The notes below the pieces were generated by a model. That model saw only the letters and a program-made list of their open reading frames with translations, ran no database searches and was not told the origin of the DNA. DNA of 64,000 bases from Verticillium longisporum (Eukaryota; Ascomycota; Sordariomycetes; Glomerellales; Plectosphaerellaceae). The stretch's first letter is position 1, and every line of letters begins with the position of its first letter. Below are positions 47,571 to 58,393 of the stretch, in pieces. The stretch spans positions 3,286,001 to 3,350,000 of the forward strand of contig JAETXT010000004.1 of NCBI GenBank assembly GCA_019188255.1. Direction: 5' to 3'. The position numbers and the translations under genes were made by a program.

Positions 47571-48879
47571 TCAACCAGAAGCCCCCGAAGTGCAGGTAAG
47601 CCCGAGGTTGCTTGGAGTGTTGGCACACAGCACCGTGTTGGCACCGCTGGGTGCTGTGACGCTGAACCGCTTCACCGTGATGCCACATGTTCCCGAAGGA
47701 GAGCAGTTGATGTTGGCCACGTTGTTCTTGTAGTGCCCCGACGTGGTGCCGGTGAAGCCGTCAAGTACGATATCCTGCATGTTAGCCACGGCAGGATGCG
47801 CCGTGCAGTCGGCCGTCGTGGTGGACTGGTAGCAGGTAAGGACGCGGAAGGCATAATCGCACTTGTCGCAGATGATGTCTTGCCATGTGACGTTGCTGAC
47901 ACTGGCGCTGCCGTGGCCCGATGAACTGTCAAAGACCTTGATGCCGGCGGCCTTGTCTGAGCTGGCGACTGTGCAGTTCTTGAAGATGCTGTTCGTGACA
48001 ACGTCGTTGGCTCCCGATGTGCCGGCGAGGCTGCCGACGGAGAGACCGTGCGAACCGGTGCAGGTGACGCCCTCGACATGCACCTGGTCAGCTCCAGGCT
48101 TCAGAACCACGCAGTCATCGTCGTTGGTGACCTGCGAGTTGAGCACCCTCACGTTCGATGCGGGCCCAATGTCAAAACCGTCAGTGTTGTGGGCGACATT
48201 GGCCGAGGTGCTCACAGAGTGCAGAGTGAGATCGGAGTATGTGATGTCTTTCGAGTTGCCGTTCGTGACGATGTGGAACATGGGCGCATCCTTCAGCGTG
48301 AACCCACTGAAGTGGATGTTATTGCATCCCTCGACCCGAATGAGCTTGGGCCGAACATAGCCGGTCGCTGTGATTATGTGGTCCCCTACTTCAGTGTCAG
48401 GAGGTGTACTTGTATGTGCAAATGCCGACATGAAGAACACATGCTCGGCGGCTTTGGTGGCACTCACAGCTTGCTTGGCCGTTGCCGTTGATGGTGCCTG
48501 ACCCTGTGATAGTCGCACCAGTGATCTTAGATAGGGAGATGACCTGTGATTTGCCGTTCCAGTAATCGAAATCGGTCGACACAGATAGCACGCCGTCTAG
48601 TTGCAGCGTACATCCAGTACAGCCGGCGAAAGACAGCTGACTGTTGATATGGTAGGTTTGGCCAGCGGGAATCAGAATTGTCCCACTTGCGCAGCTCTTT
48701 ATGGCAGACTGAATGGCCGGCACATCGTCTGCAGTACTTGACCCGCCTGCTGTCGGGGTACAGGTTGTTGCCCGGGGATGAAGGGCTACGCGATCCGGTG
48801 TTAGGGGGATTCGCTCAGAAAAGGCGAGGCCATTAAGGCTGCTCAAGAGGGCAGAGATAACGGTCAATTTTATGAACAT
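47571..48879 (-). CDS. Glycoside hydrolase family 28 (polygalacturonase-like), secreted
   Basis: Two exons on the minus strand, 48879-48468 and 48385-47571, give 408 residues. The acceptor was chosen so that the junction reads QASWDH, matching the GH28 WWD region. The signal peptide is MFIKLTVISALLSSLNGLAF. Right-handed beta-helix markers are present: NTDGFDI, NDDDCVVLKPG with the catalytic Asp pair, and GSHGLSVGS with the catalytic-site His. The usual RIK substrate motif is altered to GIKVF, with Gly replacing Arg, which normally binds the galacturonate carboxylate. It may therefore act on another polymer such as rhamnogalacturonan or xylogalacturonan. The ATG at 48879 is the first that gives a signal peptide. 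Confidence 0.9.
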
Positions 48880-48970
48880 GGCTGCTGGAATTTGGCTGAT
48901 GGCGTCTAAGAAGATGGATATGAGACTTGGCTTCAAAAGTATGGTCTACGAAAGATGAAGCTGCGACGGC

Positions 48971-48978
48971 TATATATA
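48971..48978 (-). promoter_or_regulatory. TATA box of the minus-strand GH28 gene
   Basis: TATATATA lies about 92 bp upstream of the ATG at 48879, read on the minus strand. Confidence 0.55.
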
Positions 48979-48979
48979 C

Positions 48980-50644
48980 AACTCGGACGACAAGCCTTCA
49001 CGTGCTGGGGGTCTTTTCCCATGCATGCCGATGCAGTATTGCTAAGCATGCCGGACACTGATGATATTCGCGCTAATGTCATATTGCCAAGAGGTTTGGA
49101 CTCTTGGAACGCTGGAGTCGACCTGCATCACACTAGGGGCACCTGAGCATGAGTCGTCGTCTCAACATTGGTGGAACTCTGGGTGGCCTGTTCATAACAG
49201 GTCTGTAAAGTAAGGTTCGCATCGTGAAGCGGACGAAAGGGAGGGGTGCGTATCAGGTAAAGGGCCTTGATCCGGGCCCTTACCGGCACCCACAGCAGTA
49301 GTAATGACTGAATGCGGCAGACTTGTATGGGACTCGTACGCAAGGCCACTTGCAACTATCGTTTTGATACCGTTTGTGACGCCATTAGTAACTATAGTTG
49401 GGACCTCACATAAAGCCATTTGTAACTATAGTTGGTGCGTACGTGAAGCCATTTGTAACTATGATTGGTCCCCAAGGTCAATCATACGATGTCGAGCAGG
49501 ATCCTCCCCGCATGGCAGTGTCGTACTGACTGTTCCTGGACACGCTTTGCAGCATCATCCGAAGCGCGCGTAGCTGAGACTACTCCATGGGCCCAAGAAC
49601 CCGCATTGAAACAATGTGTAGATGCAATTGAAAATCATCCAGAATGTGTAGGCCGTAGGCCTCTGCACCCATCTGATACCATTCACAATACGATGCATGC
49701 TGTGCGTCGCGTGGACATAGTCCGAACCGCTACCCATGTATAGCCTAATTGATTGTGTAGCTTCATGCAATCTCATTGGAAACCACCGGCTCTGGTGTCT
49801 AAATGAATCAACCATCCCGAAAGGAAATCGTCCATGGATGCACCGGCTAGGCACGGATCACCGGCCGACTGGAGGGACGGCAGCCCGCTATGCCAAGACG
49901 GGATGGCGCAAGCCAAGACGCGCGTTCATCCTGACAGCTGCGGCACTTCCCCTGAACCGACAACGAAGCGTCGTCCTCGGCAGACAATGGGCATGACTAG
50001 CGATGGTAATGGAGATTATCGCCGCAGGTGTTCACCCGACCGTGCCGAGAAACCCATGGTACTGGAATTTTCCACGAAAGGAAGACGACAAAAGGGGCCC
50101 GCTTCGAAGCCTAAAGTAAGAGATCCAGTCGTTGCTCGCCGCAGGCCAATTTTGACCTAGACCGTTGACCTGTGGTGGAGGTCGTGAAGCTGAATCTGGG
50201 GTAAAGGAGGACTCTCTTCCCCCGCATCATCCATATCCTGGCCCATGGAGATTTGCCTCCCTCAGAGGCGCTCGTGACCAGGCTCTCCCTCCGCCTCAGA
50301 CACGATGGAGAAGCTCACCCATCACCTGGCTCGTAGTAGCTGACCCAAGCTCCCGGATGTCCGGCACAGACGGAAAAACCAAGATGCGGCCCTAATCCAT
50401 TTCCACGGGTCCCCGACAAATGCCATAGCATGTCATTGGCTCTCAAGCCATATGGCTGCAGGGACCAAGGCCCTGTCTCCTGTTCAGATTAAGCAGACCT
50501 TAATCTTGCGCCAAAACATGAAGGACAGTAACTAAGATGAGTAAATACGATATAAGAAAGGACCATAGACCGCGCGAAAAGAAGGACTTATAGCCGTTGT
50601 CCAGCATCTCGACATCAGTCTCTCGCTACATTTGATTAATCATC
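48980..50644. other. Shared divergent promoter region of two GH28 genes
   Basis: The two pectinase genes start at 48879 (minus) and 50645 (plus), leaving 1.77 kb between. It contains a four-unit imperfect tandem repeat (49345-49481). No frame above 108 codons shows a domain. Confidence 0.5.
49345..49481. repeat. Four-unit imperfect tandem repeat (33-36 bp)
   Basis: Units start at 49345, 49381, 49415 and 49448, each with the core GCCATTTGTAACTATAGTTG (variants GCCACTTGCAACTATCGTTT and GCCATTAGTAACTATAGTTG) followed by a variable 13-16 bp. The core includes the short palindrome AACTATAGTT. Confidence 0.85.
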
Positions 50645-52194
50645 ATGCTCGTCTCAGTCAGTGCCTTGTCAGTCGCATGGCTGGCGGCAGCCGTTCAAGG
50701 CGCCGTGTGTGCAGCACCAGCCAAGGCCTCAATTGTGCGCCCCAACATCAAGGCTTGGCCGCTCAATCCCGGTAATCTTCACTTGAACTCGCCCGCTCGG
50801 TCAGCCGACAAAGTGTGCTATGTCAAGCCGAGTTGCGTTGGCAAAGACGACGCCGCCGCCATCCTCAAGGCTTTCCAGCAGTGCAACAATGGAGGAACGG
50901 TCGTTTTGGACCGCAATTACACCATCGCGTCGCCACTAGACTTGACATTCCTGAATGCCATTGATGTTGCTATCACGGGCACCATCAATTTCAGTGACAA
51001 TATGACGAGCTGGGCGGATCACATGTTCAAGTACGCCTACCAGGATTCCCTTGCCATGTGGCGCTTCGGTGGTAAAGACGTCAACATCTACGGCCAAGGA
51101 GTGGGTGTCATGAACGGCAACGGCCAAGTGTGGTGGGATGCGTTTGCCGCCAACTCGGCTCTGCTGCGCCCGATTCTGTTTGTTGTCGACGGATTGCACG
51201 GTGGCTCAGTGACTGGCCTGAACATGCGCAATCCTCCCGATGTAAGTCCCGTACCCTAAGCGAACCTTTCAACGTGAGACCGGTGTACTAAGCTGACAAT
51301 TACCAGTGGTTCAACTTGATCGCAAATAGCTCCAACATCATTGTGAGCGACCTCGATCTGAAGGTCAAGGTAATGAACTTTCAAGACTTCGACATGTGTG
51401 CATCAACTGACAGATCCTCCAGAGCATTAGCAAGCACATCGCTAAGAACACTGATGGCTGGGATACCTACCGTTCGGATTCCATCGTGATTCAGAACTCG
51501 GTCATTAACAACGGTGATGACTGCGTTTCGTTCAAGCCCAACAGCACCAACATTGTGGTTCAAGGCCTCCAGTGCAACGGCTCTCACGGCATTTCCGTTG
51601 GTTCCCTGGGCCAGTACATCGACGAATTTGATATCGTGGAGAACATCTATGTCTACAACATTTCGATGGCCAACGCCTCAGATGGCGCACGTATCAAGGT
51701 CTGGCCGGGCATGTACACGCCTTTCCAACCCACTTTATCAGGTGGTGGCGGCTCCGGCTACGTCAAGAATGTTACCTACGACGGCCTCTTCAACACCAAT
51801 AACGACTGGGCAATTGAGCTCACCCAATGTTATGGCCAGAAGAACCTCACCCTCTGCAATGAATATCCCGTGAGTTCAAGGAGAGCTCTCAGCATCAAAA
51901 TGCAGTAACTGACGTCCACAGTCGAACATGATCATCCAAGACGTTGTCTTCAAGAACATGTGTGGCACAACATCCAAGTCCCATGACCCTAATGTCGGCA
52001 CACTTGTCTGCAGCGCACCAGGGGTAAGCCAATTTGACCGCCCGTCGTATTGGAGAAAGACAGCTGACCGTTTTCAACAGCTCTGCAAGAACATTCGGGC
52101 CCAAAATATTACCGTCACACCCCCGAGCGGTAAACCGGCCAAGTTCATTTGCACCAACCTAGACAACTCACTGCTTGATATCGCCTGCAGCTAA
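50645..52194 (+). CDS. Exo-polygalacturonase (GH28), secreted
   Basis: Five exons: 50645-51241, 51307-51369, 51423-51869, 51922-52023 and 52081-52194, giving 440 residues; all four introns are GT-AG of 52-65 bp. The signal peptide is [19 protein letters not shown]. The full GH28 set is present: [21 protein letters not shown] (catalytic Asp pair), [11 protein letters not shown] (His) and ARIKVWPG (Arg/Lys substrate site). [19 protein letters not shown] matches the exo-acting PgaX/PgxA group, as does its extra length over endo enzymes and the insert [20 protein letters not shown]. Exo-PGs release galacturonic acid from non-reducing ends of polygalacturonate. Many Asn-x-Ser/Thr sites fit an extracellular enzyme. 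Confidence 0.94.
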
Positions 52195-52402
52195 ACTTTT
52201 GAGACTTGAGCGGATAGACTGTATATAAATTGGTGTAATGAAAAGAACAGAATTAAGTGAGCCGAGTTCAATGATGATATAATTGGGATAGGGCTTTTAT
52301 CTTCGTGAGAAGTTGAATTTCTCTGTGCTGCCTTAAGTAACGACACCCGTAGTTGGCCATCCATAGAGCCGTTCCTCCTGAACGTGCATCTTTCTACCCG
52401 CT

Positions 52403-53446
52403 CTATAAATTGTGCTCCCGCTTCTTTGCAGCTAGAAATTCAAGCATCGAATCACTGACTGTTGTGTTCAGGGAACGATACCCGACGCCCAGTTGCTGGA
52501 CGACCTTTGAGCCATCTACTTGATAGATGCGTTCTTCGGCCTTCGATTTCCCAGACCCAGGCTCGCCAATCGGGATACGACTTGCGAGCTCTGGGTGGTG
52601 CTCTCTCGCTATATCCGCTGCGGTCTGCCAGTCAAAGTGATGAGCAACGAGATATCTCTGGCCGCTTGCCTCGGGTGTCTCAATAGCTGCCCTGATGATT
52701 GCAGCACAGTCGCGGGCGTCGACACAGCCACCAAACATGAGTGCCGGAATATATGTGGCGTCAACGATCGCCCATAGCATAGCGCCGGTTGATGTTGTTT
52801 GGGTTGATTCAATTCGATCCAGGTGTGGCCCCAGGATCATGGAAGGATTGATGCAGACGAGATCAAAGCTCGGCTTGTTCTGGCTGAACCAATCCCATAC
52901 CGCGCGTTCTGAAAGAGACTTGGAAGCGATGTACAGTTCGCCGCGGTCCTCTATTGACACTGCCTCATCAAACGTGATCGGATTGTAATCTTTCTCCGAA
53001 TACGTGTAGCCCGGCCGAAAGCCCTGAGCAGGGTTCAACATGGCCGAGAGCGAAGACAAATGAACGACTCTTCGGCATGAGGACGAAGCCAACCGCGATA
53101 CTGCATCCAGGATGGCGGTTGCACCTTGAATGGCAGGGTTCAGCATGTCCCGAATGTTGTCTTCAACAACGCCATGTACAGGGCTGGCGGTATGGATGAC
53201 AGCTGTGATCGTATCGTCGAGAGCACCATTATACTTTTCAGAGTCCGTTAAACCGGTCACGAATGCGATTTCGAGCCGAGAACCCCAATAGCTAGGGAAC
53301 GTTTCGCGAACTTTGTCACTGGCCTTCTGTGATCGTACGGTGCCTCTGACTCGGTAGCCGCTTTGTAAGAGTTCGTTGATGATATGCAGGGCAATATAGC
53401 CGTTAGCGCCTATTACCAGAATCGTTTGCTCGGACGGAAACCCCAT
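52403..53446 (-). CDS. Extended short-chain dehydrogenase/reductase (GRE2-like aldehyde/ketone reductase)
   Basis: Intronless, 347 residues. The Rossmann motif is VIGANGYIALHI (residues 11-22), with TVRS at the end of strand 2 where NADPH-preferring enzymes carry Arg. The catalytic residues are in HLSSLSA (Ser131/132) and YIASK (Tyr172, Lys176). VIHTASPV and NPSMILGP are typical of the dihydroflavonol-reductase/GRE2 group, which reduces aldehydes and ketones using NADPH. The substrate is unknown. It converges with the exo-PG gene 208 bp away; functional linkage to pectin use is only a possibility. There is no signal peptide. Confidence 0.9.
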   Translation of the reverse strand: MGFPSEQTILVIGANGYIALHIINELLQSGYRVRGTVRSQKASDKVRETFPSYWGSRLEIAFVTGLTDSEKYNGALDDTITAVIHTASPVHGVVEDNIRDMLNPAIQGATAILDAVSRLASSSCRRVVHLSSLSAMLNPAQGFRPGYTYSEKDYNPITFDEAVSIEDRGELYIASKSLSERAVWDWFSQNKPSFDLVCINPSMILGPHLDRIESTQTTSTGAMLWAIVDATYIPALMFGGCVDARDCAAIIRAAIETPEASGQRYLVAHHFDWQTAADIAREHHPELASRIPIGEPGSGKSKAEERIYQVDGSKVVQQLGVGYRSLNTTVSDSMLEFLAAKKREHNL

Positions 53447-53557
53447 TTCGGATGAGGTTGATGACAGAAAGATTCTCTCGCCTGAGTCGAGTCATCAGGT
53501 CGAATGGTTATGAAAAGCTGAGCGATCTTACGAAGCGCTCAGCGTCCTTTAAATACA

Positions 53558-53567
53558 TTATAAAAGG
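53558..53567 (-). promoter_or_regulatory. Possible TATA element of the SDR gene
   Basis: CCTTTTATAA on the minus strand, about 110 bp upstream of the ATG at 53446. It lies close to the AT-rich block, so chance occurrence is possible. Confidence 0.35.
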
Positions 53568-53659
53568 TAGACTTCATAATCTAAGCTCCAGGCTTAAGTC
53601 TAGTATACTATATTACCTTAGTGCTCGGATCTTTACTTAACCCCGTACTAATAGTAATG

Positions 53660-56600
53660 CACCCCGATTAAATATAATAAGTTAAATCATTAAATAGCTA
53701 AATAAATAGACCGATTTCCTATAATTAAATAATTAAATCTATAGTATTTCGATATTTAGATATTTAATAAACGTTTAAATATATATTTAGGCCTAGAATA
53801 TAGCTATTCCGAGCCCTAGGACCTATAAAAAGGCTTATCCGATTAATTAAAAAGTTATACTATTAATAAAAAGGAGTCTCTTATTAACGGTACGATAATA
53901 CTAATAGTAGGATTCGAACCTATAGCCTCTAATAGAATACTAAAGATCCTAATTAATTAAGCTACTAGCTTCTATTAATAACGTTATCTATAAAGAAGAT
54001 TCTATTTATATTATCTAATACGCTTATATTTATATATATAGGGTATTAGAACCTAGGGTAATTCCCCTAAAGTTATAATTCTATTAATATAATAATTCTA
54101 TTAATATAGTTTATTTATAATATCGCTACGATAGCTCCTATACCCTTAGGGCTATTCCTATACTATTATTATCGTCGATATATCTCTTACTATCTTTAGA
54201 ACCCGCCCCCCTACCTCTATTTACGCTTAATTCTCTAAATTAAATTACTCCAATCCTAACCTCTTTATAGCTATTTAGCGTAGCTAATATTTTACCCTCG
54301 ATACTCTTATTATAAAGAAAGGCTCTAGAGGCTATATAAACTAGATTAAGGATTATAGGATCTTTATAATAGAGCTCCTTAATAAAAGGAATACCCTTAG
54401 CGAGAGCTTCTAGATCTATAATCTCTATAATAAGAAATAGGATTTAATATTATTTAAAGCCTCTATAACGACTTCTTCGAGCCTCTATCTAAGGAAGAGA
54501 TATAGGATATTCGAGGGATCCTTAATAGAGGATATCTCCTAGAGTTCTTTAGATACTTCTCTTCCGCTTTATCTATAACGTTTTATTATTCTATTAAGGG
54601 CTCGAATAGAAGGGCTAGAAGAGCTCGCTTTTAGCTTTATTATTAATATAAATTAGCTATTTAATGTTTTTAATAATCTATTTTTATATTATTTATTATT
54701 AAATCTAAATCCGAATATATATAATAACCTCCTCTAGAATTAAAGGAGTCTATATATAAAATTTAATTAAGTCTTTATATAAAAGAAGAAGTAAATATAA
54801 ATAGAACTTTAAGCTTCTTTAATAGATATTTATCTTTTTTATAATTATTAGACTTCTCTAAATCGCTTTAGGATATTTATAATATCTATATATTATATTA
54901 ATAGCTAAAAGTAATAATAATAATATCTTTTAATACTTTATAAATAATTAAGTATTTATATAAGTACTTTTATAATTAATATTATTATAAATATTATTAG
55001 GAATTAAAATATTATTAATTTTATTAATATTCTAATTTTTAATAATACTTTAATAAACAATATTTATATTTATAAGCTTTTATATATTCTTTATCCTAAA
55101 TTATATAAAGAAGATATTATTAAATACTAATTATAATATTATAATTATATATTTAACTTTATTAGCTATATATTCCTCTATAATAAAGATAATAAAACGT
55201 TTAAATAGGAGTTTTAATTTCTCGAGGATAACGATAGTCCTAATAATATCCTATACTTCTAGTAGAAGAAGGGCTTAATAGGAAAGCTTTATAATATTAT
55301 TAAATAAATAAGATCCTCTCTATAATAGAGTAAATACTTCTAATATATTATAATAAAAGAAATTTAAAGTTAAGAGTTCCTCCTCTATTAATAAATAATA
55401 ATAAAGCTTTAATTATTATTAAATAACGAGATTTAATAGAATTTAATATATTTAATATTCGACTAAGCTCTAAAGAAGAAGGGTAATATTTAAAGCTTCT
55501 TAATTAGAAATATATATAAGGTCGACCCTTATAAGTAAATTCCTATTAAAGATTACCTCTTCCCTAAAGATTAATACTTTTTAATAGAGCTTTATATTAC
55601 CCTCGAGCCCTTCTATCGATAGATAATATATATATAAGGATAGAATAAAGATAGGAGCTATAGTACCCTCTAGGAGGTTCTCGTTAGAATAGAGAATATC
55701 CTAGAGAAGATAGAGGAGTAGAAGGTATTTTTTAATAATCTAAATAGTAATAGCTAATAATAAGAAAGGTAAGCCTCTTTAAATATTTATAGATAAATAT
55801 AGTATTAGCGAAATAAATAATTTATATCGCTTCTAATTAATTAAGTACTTCTAGAATATATCTATAATAAATATATAGATATATTATAGTACTTCGAGGC
55901 CTTTACTAAAGACTTATACTATTATTTCTATCTATCTATTATTAATATATAATAGAAGTTAAATTAATATTATATAAAGCTTAAGGAGTCCCCTCTCTAT
56001 ATAGCTATTATAATCCTCTACCCTAGCCTTAGGTATTAATAGCTTTAAATATAATAATTAAGCTTAGAATAGCTTATATAGCTTTATTATATATAATAGG
56101 GCCTCTATTAATAATAAGAGCATTAATATTACTCTCTTTCTATATCCTCCTCGAATCTTTAAAGAGACTATAGCTAAAGTAGCTTTAAATAACTATAGGA
56201 CCTTTAGCCTATAGCGCCCCCTACGAGCTTCGACGATTAAGTATAGAGTAAACGTTAGAGAGTTCTAATACTTAATTCTAAGCTTAATAAATATCTTAGC
56301 TTTAATCTCTTATAGGACTCTACTATTAAAGACCCTATTACTTAATAATTAAGCTATTAAGAAATATATCCTATTATTAGTAAATTCGCCCTTAATATCT
56401 TAGCGATATTTACGATATTAATAGACTATAAGAAGGTATTTTGCCTCTCGAAGCTAACTCTAACGTCGTAGAGGTTAAGAATAGCTTTAAATATACTAGA
56501 AGAGCTTTAATACCTTAATAACTAGCTTTATTAAGGAGCAATTTAGCTAGGAGGGTTATATTAGGGCTCGATAATAGTAAATCGTCTTAATATTATAGAA

Positions 56601-56757
56601 TCTAAGTCTTAGGTAGGCTAATAACTATTGTAATAGCTTTATTATTAATTAAATAAGTTAGATATTTACAAATAGGACTAAATAACTAAATCCGTTGAAT
56701 TCGGTGGACTAAATAACTAAATCCGATACCTATATTTAACTTATTTAGTCGGGGTGC
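53660..56757. mobile_element. RIP-decayed DNA transposon with CACCCCGA termini (3.1 kb)
   Basis: The left end reads CACCCCGATTAAATATAATA and the right end, reverse-complemented, reads CACCCCGACTAAATAAGTTA, so the termini are inverted repeats. The 8 bp outside are TAGTAATG (53652-53659) and CAGCACTG (56758-56765), equal at five positions and differing by two C/T transitions and one A/C, which could be a degraded 8-bp target duplication as in hAT elements. The interior is AT-rich, nearly CA/TG-free and without an open frame, so any transposase is lost. Two subterminal direct repeats of GGACTAAATAACTAAATCCG lie at 56675-56694 and 56706-56725. Confidence 0.6.
53899..53969 (-). pseudogene. Decayed tRNA-like sequence
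   Basis: On the minus strand a 70-nt cloverleaf can be drawn, with acceptor GCTAGTA/TATTAGT and an intact-looking T-loop (GGTTCGAATCC). The T-stem, D-stem and anticodon region have mismatches that RIP transitions would create. The anticodon cannot be assigned safely. It lies inside the AT-rich element, so it could be a captured or RIP-mutated tRNA gene. Confidence 0.45.
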
Positions 56758-56765
56758 AGCACTGC

Positions 56766-58393
56766 GTACCAAGCTAACCCACAACTCTATCGCGGGGCTA
56801 GGAGTGCCAAACAAACCCTAATCTGATATCCTGTACGGAGTTAGGAGTTATAATAGGCACTTGGCGTGCTTCGAGTGAGAGCCGTATTAAATTCGTATCT
56901 TACGATCGAGTAATTCAGAAAATGCCTTTGAGGATCATCAGGAAACTTTGCTTCCATGCGAATCTGGTGAAGGAAATCGCACGCGCTTATCTGAATGTTA
57001 CAGAAAAGTTCCCGCTTTACGCATTCCATATAATTCTGCATCCGACGGTGTTGGCGGCTCTGAAGCTAATAAATCTAATCCAACAATGCCTAAATTTAGG
57101 GCTTGAGAAAGTCTCACCGCCATGGAAAAGACTTACCACCACACATGAAGTTGCCCAATGGTGTGGCCACACAAGGTGAGATCAATCCGGCAAAAGAAGA
57201 ACGATGCTACTATATTCAAACCAGTCTTCATTGAATGCGCAACTTACTCCCCGCTCGCAGCATACGCGACTCTGATCGGCCTTGATGGCCCTGGGAGGAG
57301 CGTTTCACCCCTATCCGCCCTTGCTACAAAGTAATATATCTTCCACTGCTATCTGGAGACCCCAGACAAAAGTGTGACACTTGAAAGAGTCTCCCATGTA
57401 TGTATGCCGGCTCTCAATGACCTCCGGCATTGTTAAGAGTGGCGGTAGTAGTTAGATTAGTCCATTCAATAAGCCATGTTCTGTCGCTCTTGTGTTCAAA
57501 GAGCGGATGAGGGGACCTTGAAGGCCTGCCACGGCTTTCCTTATCTAAGCGAGTTTATTTCAGCGACGTATTGAAGTTTCTTGGGCAAACTATCGAAATG
57601 GCTATCAAGGTTCCTAGCCGACAACCGAGAAAGGATGCCGGGCCTTCGGTGAGACCCTTAATAGGATCTGGCATGTCGCGTGGCTCCTGCGAATGGGACC
57701 CCAACACGTGCAAAATGACGATCGCAGTTCGCATGCAATTCGATCATTTACAGCCTTCTGGGCTGGGAGGGCTCACATTTCCGATCTCAAGGGGGAGTTG
57801 GTAGCACTTGACTCAACAATGCACTCAAAACGCCTCGCGAATGACTACGCCGGTGTCACTAATTGGGAGCCAAGTCCTTGGAAGCTCGGTTCTTGCCAAA
57901 AGAAGAAAAAGAAGAAAAAGGTGTATGAGTTGATTCTGCTTGACGATGATTTCTTTCGCAGGTGGCATCATGAAGTGAGGCGTTTTGCGGGCCATTGAGG
58001 CAAATGGCGCCCAACTATCATCATAACACCGCAGGTATCCACCAATACGCACTGCGAATGTCACCTCACGCTTTCGGGTCCAGACCGTTGGAAAACATGA
58101 ACAAAATCAACGACGGATACAACCCTGCCTGCAGGTACGACGGGCCAATTTGCCCGAATTGGCAGGCTATGGATCCATATGCTCCTTTGACGCACCCGGA
58201 TGGTCAACAATGACTGGTGTCGGCGTCCTTTATACCGGCATTCAGACGGATGTCAAGGCATGGTAGAGAGACCGATGGACCACGTGCGATAAGTTCCGGA
58301 ATCAAGCGATGCATACTTAAGGCTGGACGTGGCTGTTGGCTTCGGCTCATCGCGTCCGTCCTTACCCAACGACAGTGATCAACACCCGACAAA
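56766..58393. other. Intergenic region upstream of the subtilase gene
   Basis: About 1.6 kb of normal composition. Plus-strand frames of 85-101 codons lack domains. A purine-rich run (AAGAAGAAAAAGAAGAAAAAG, interrupted) is near 57900. It holds the subtilase promoter. Confidence 0.4.
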
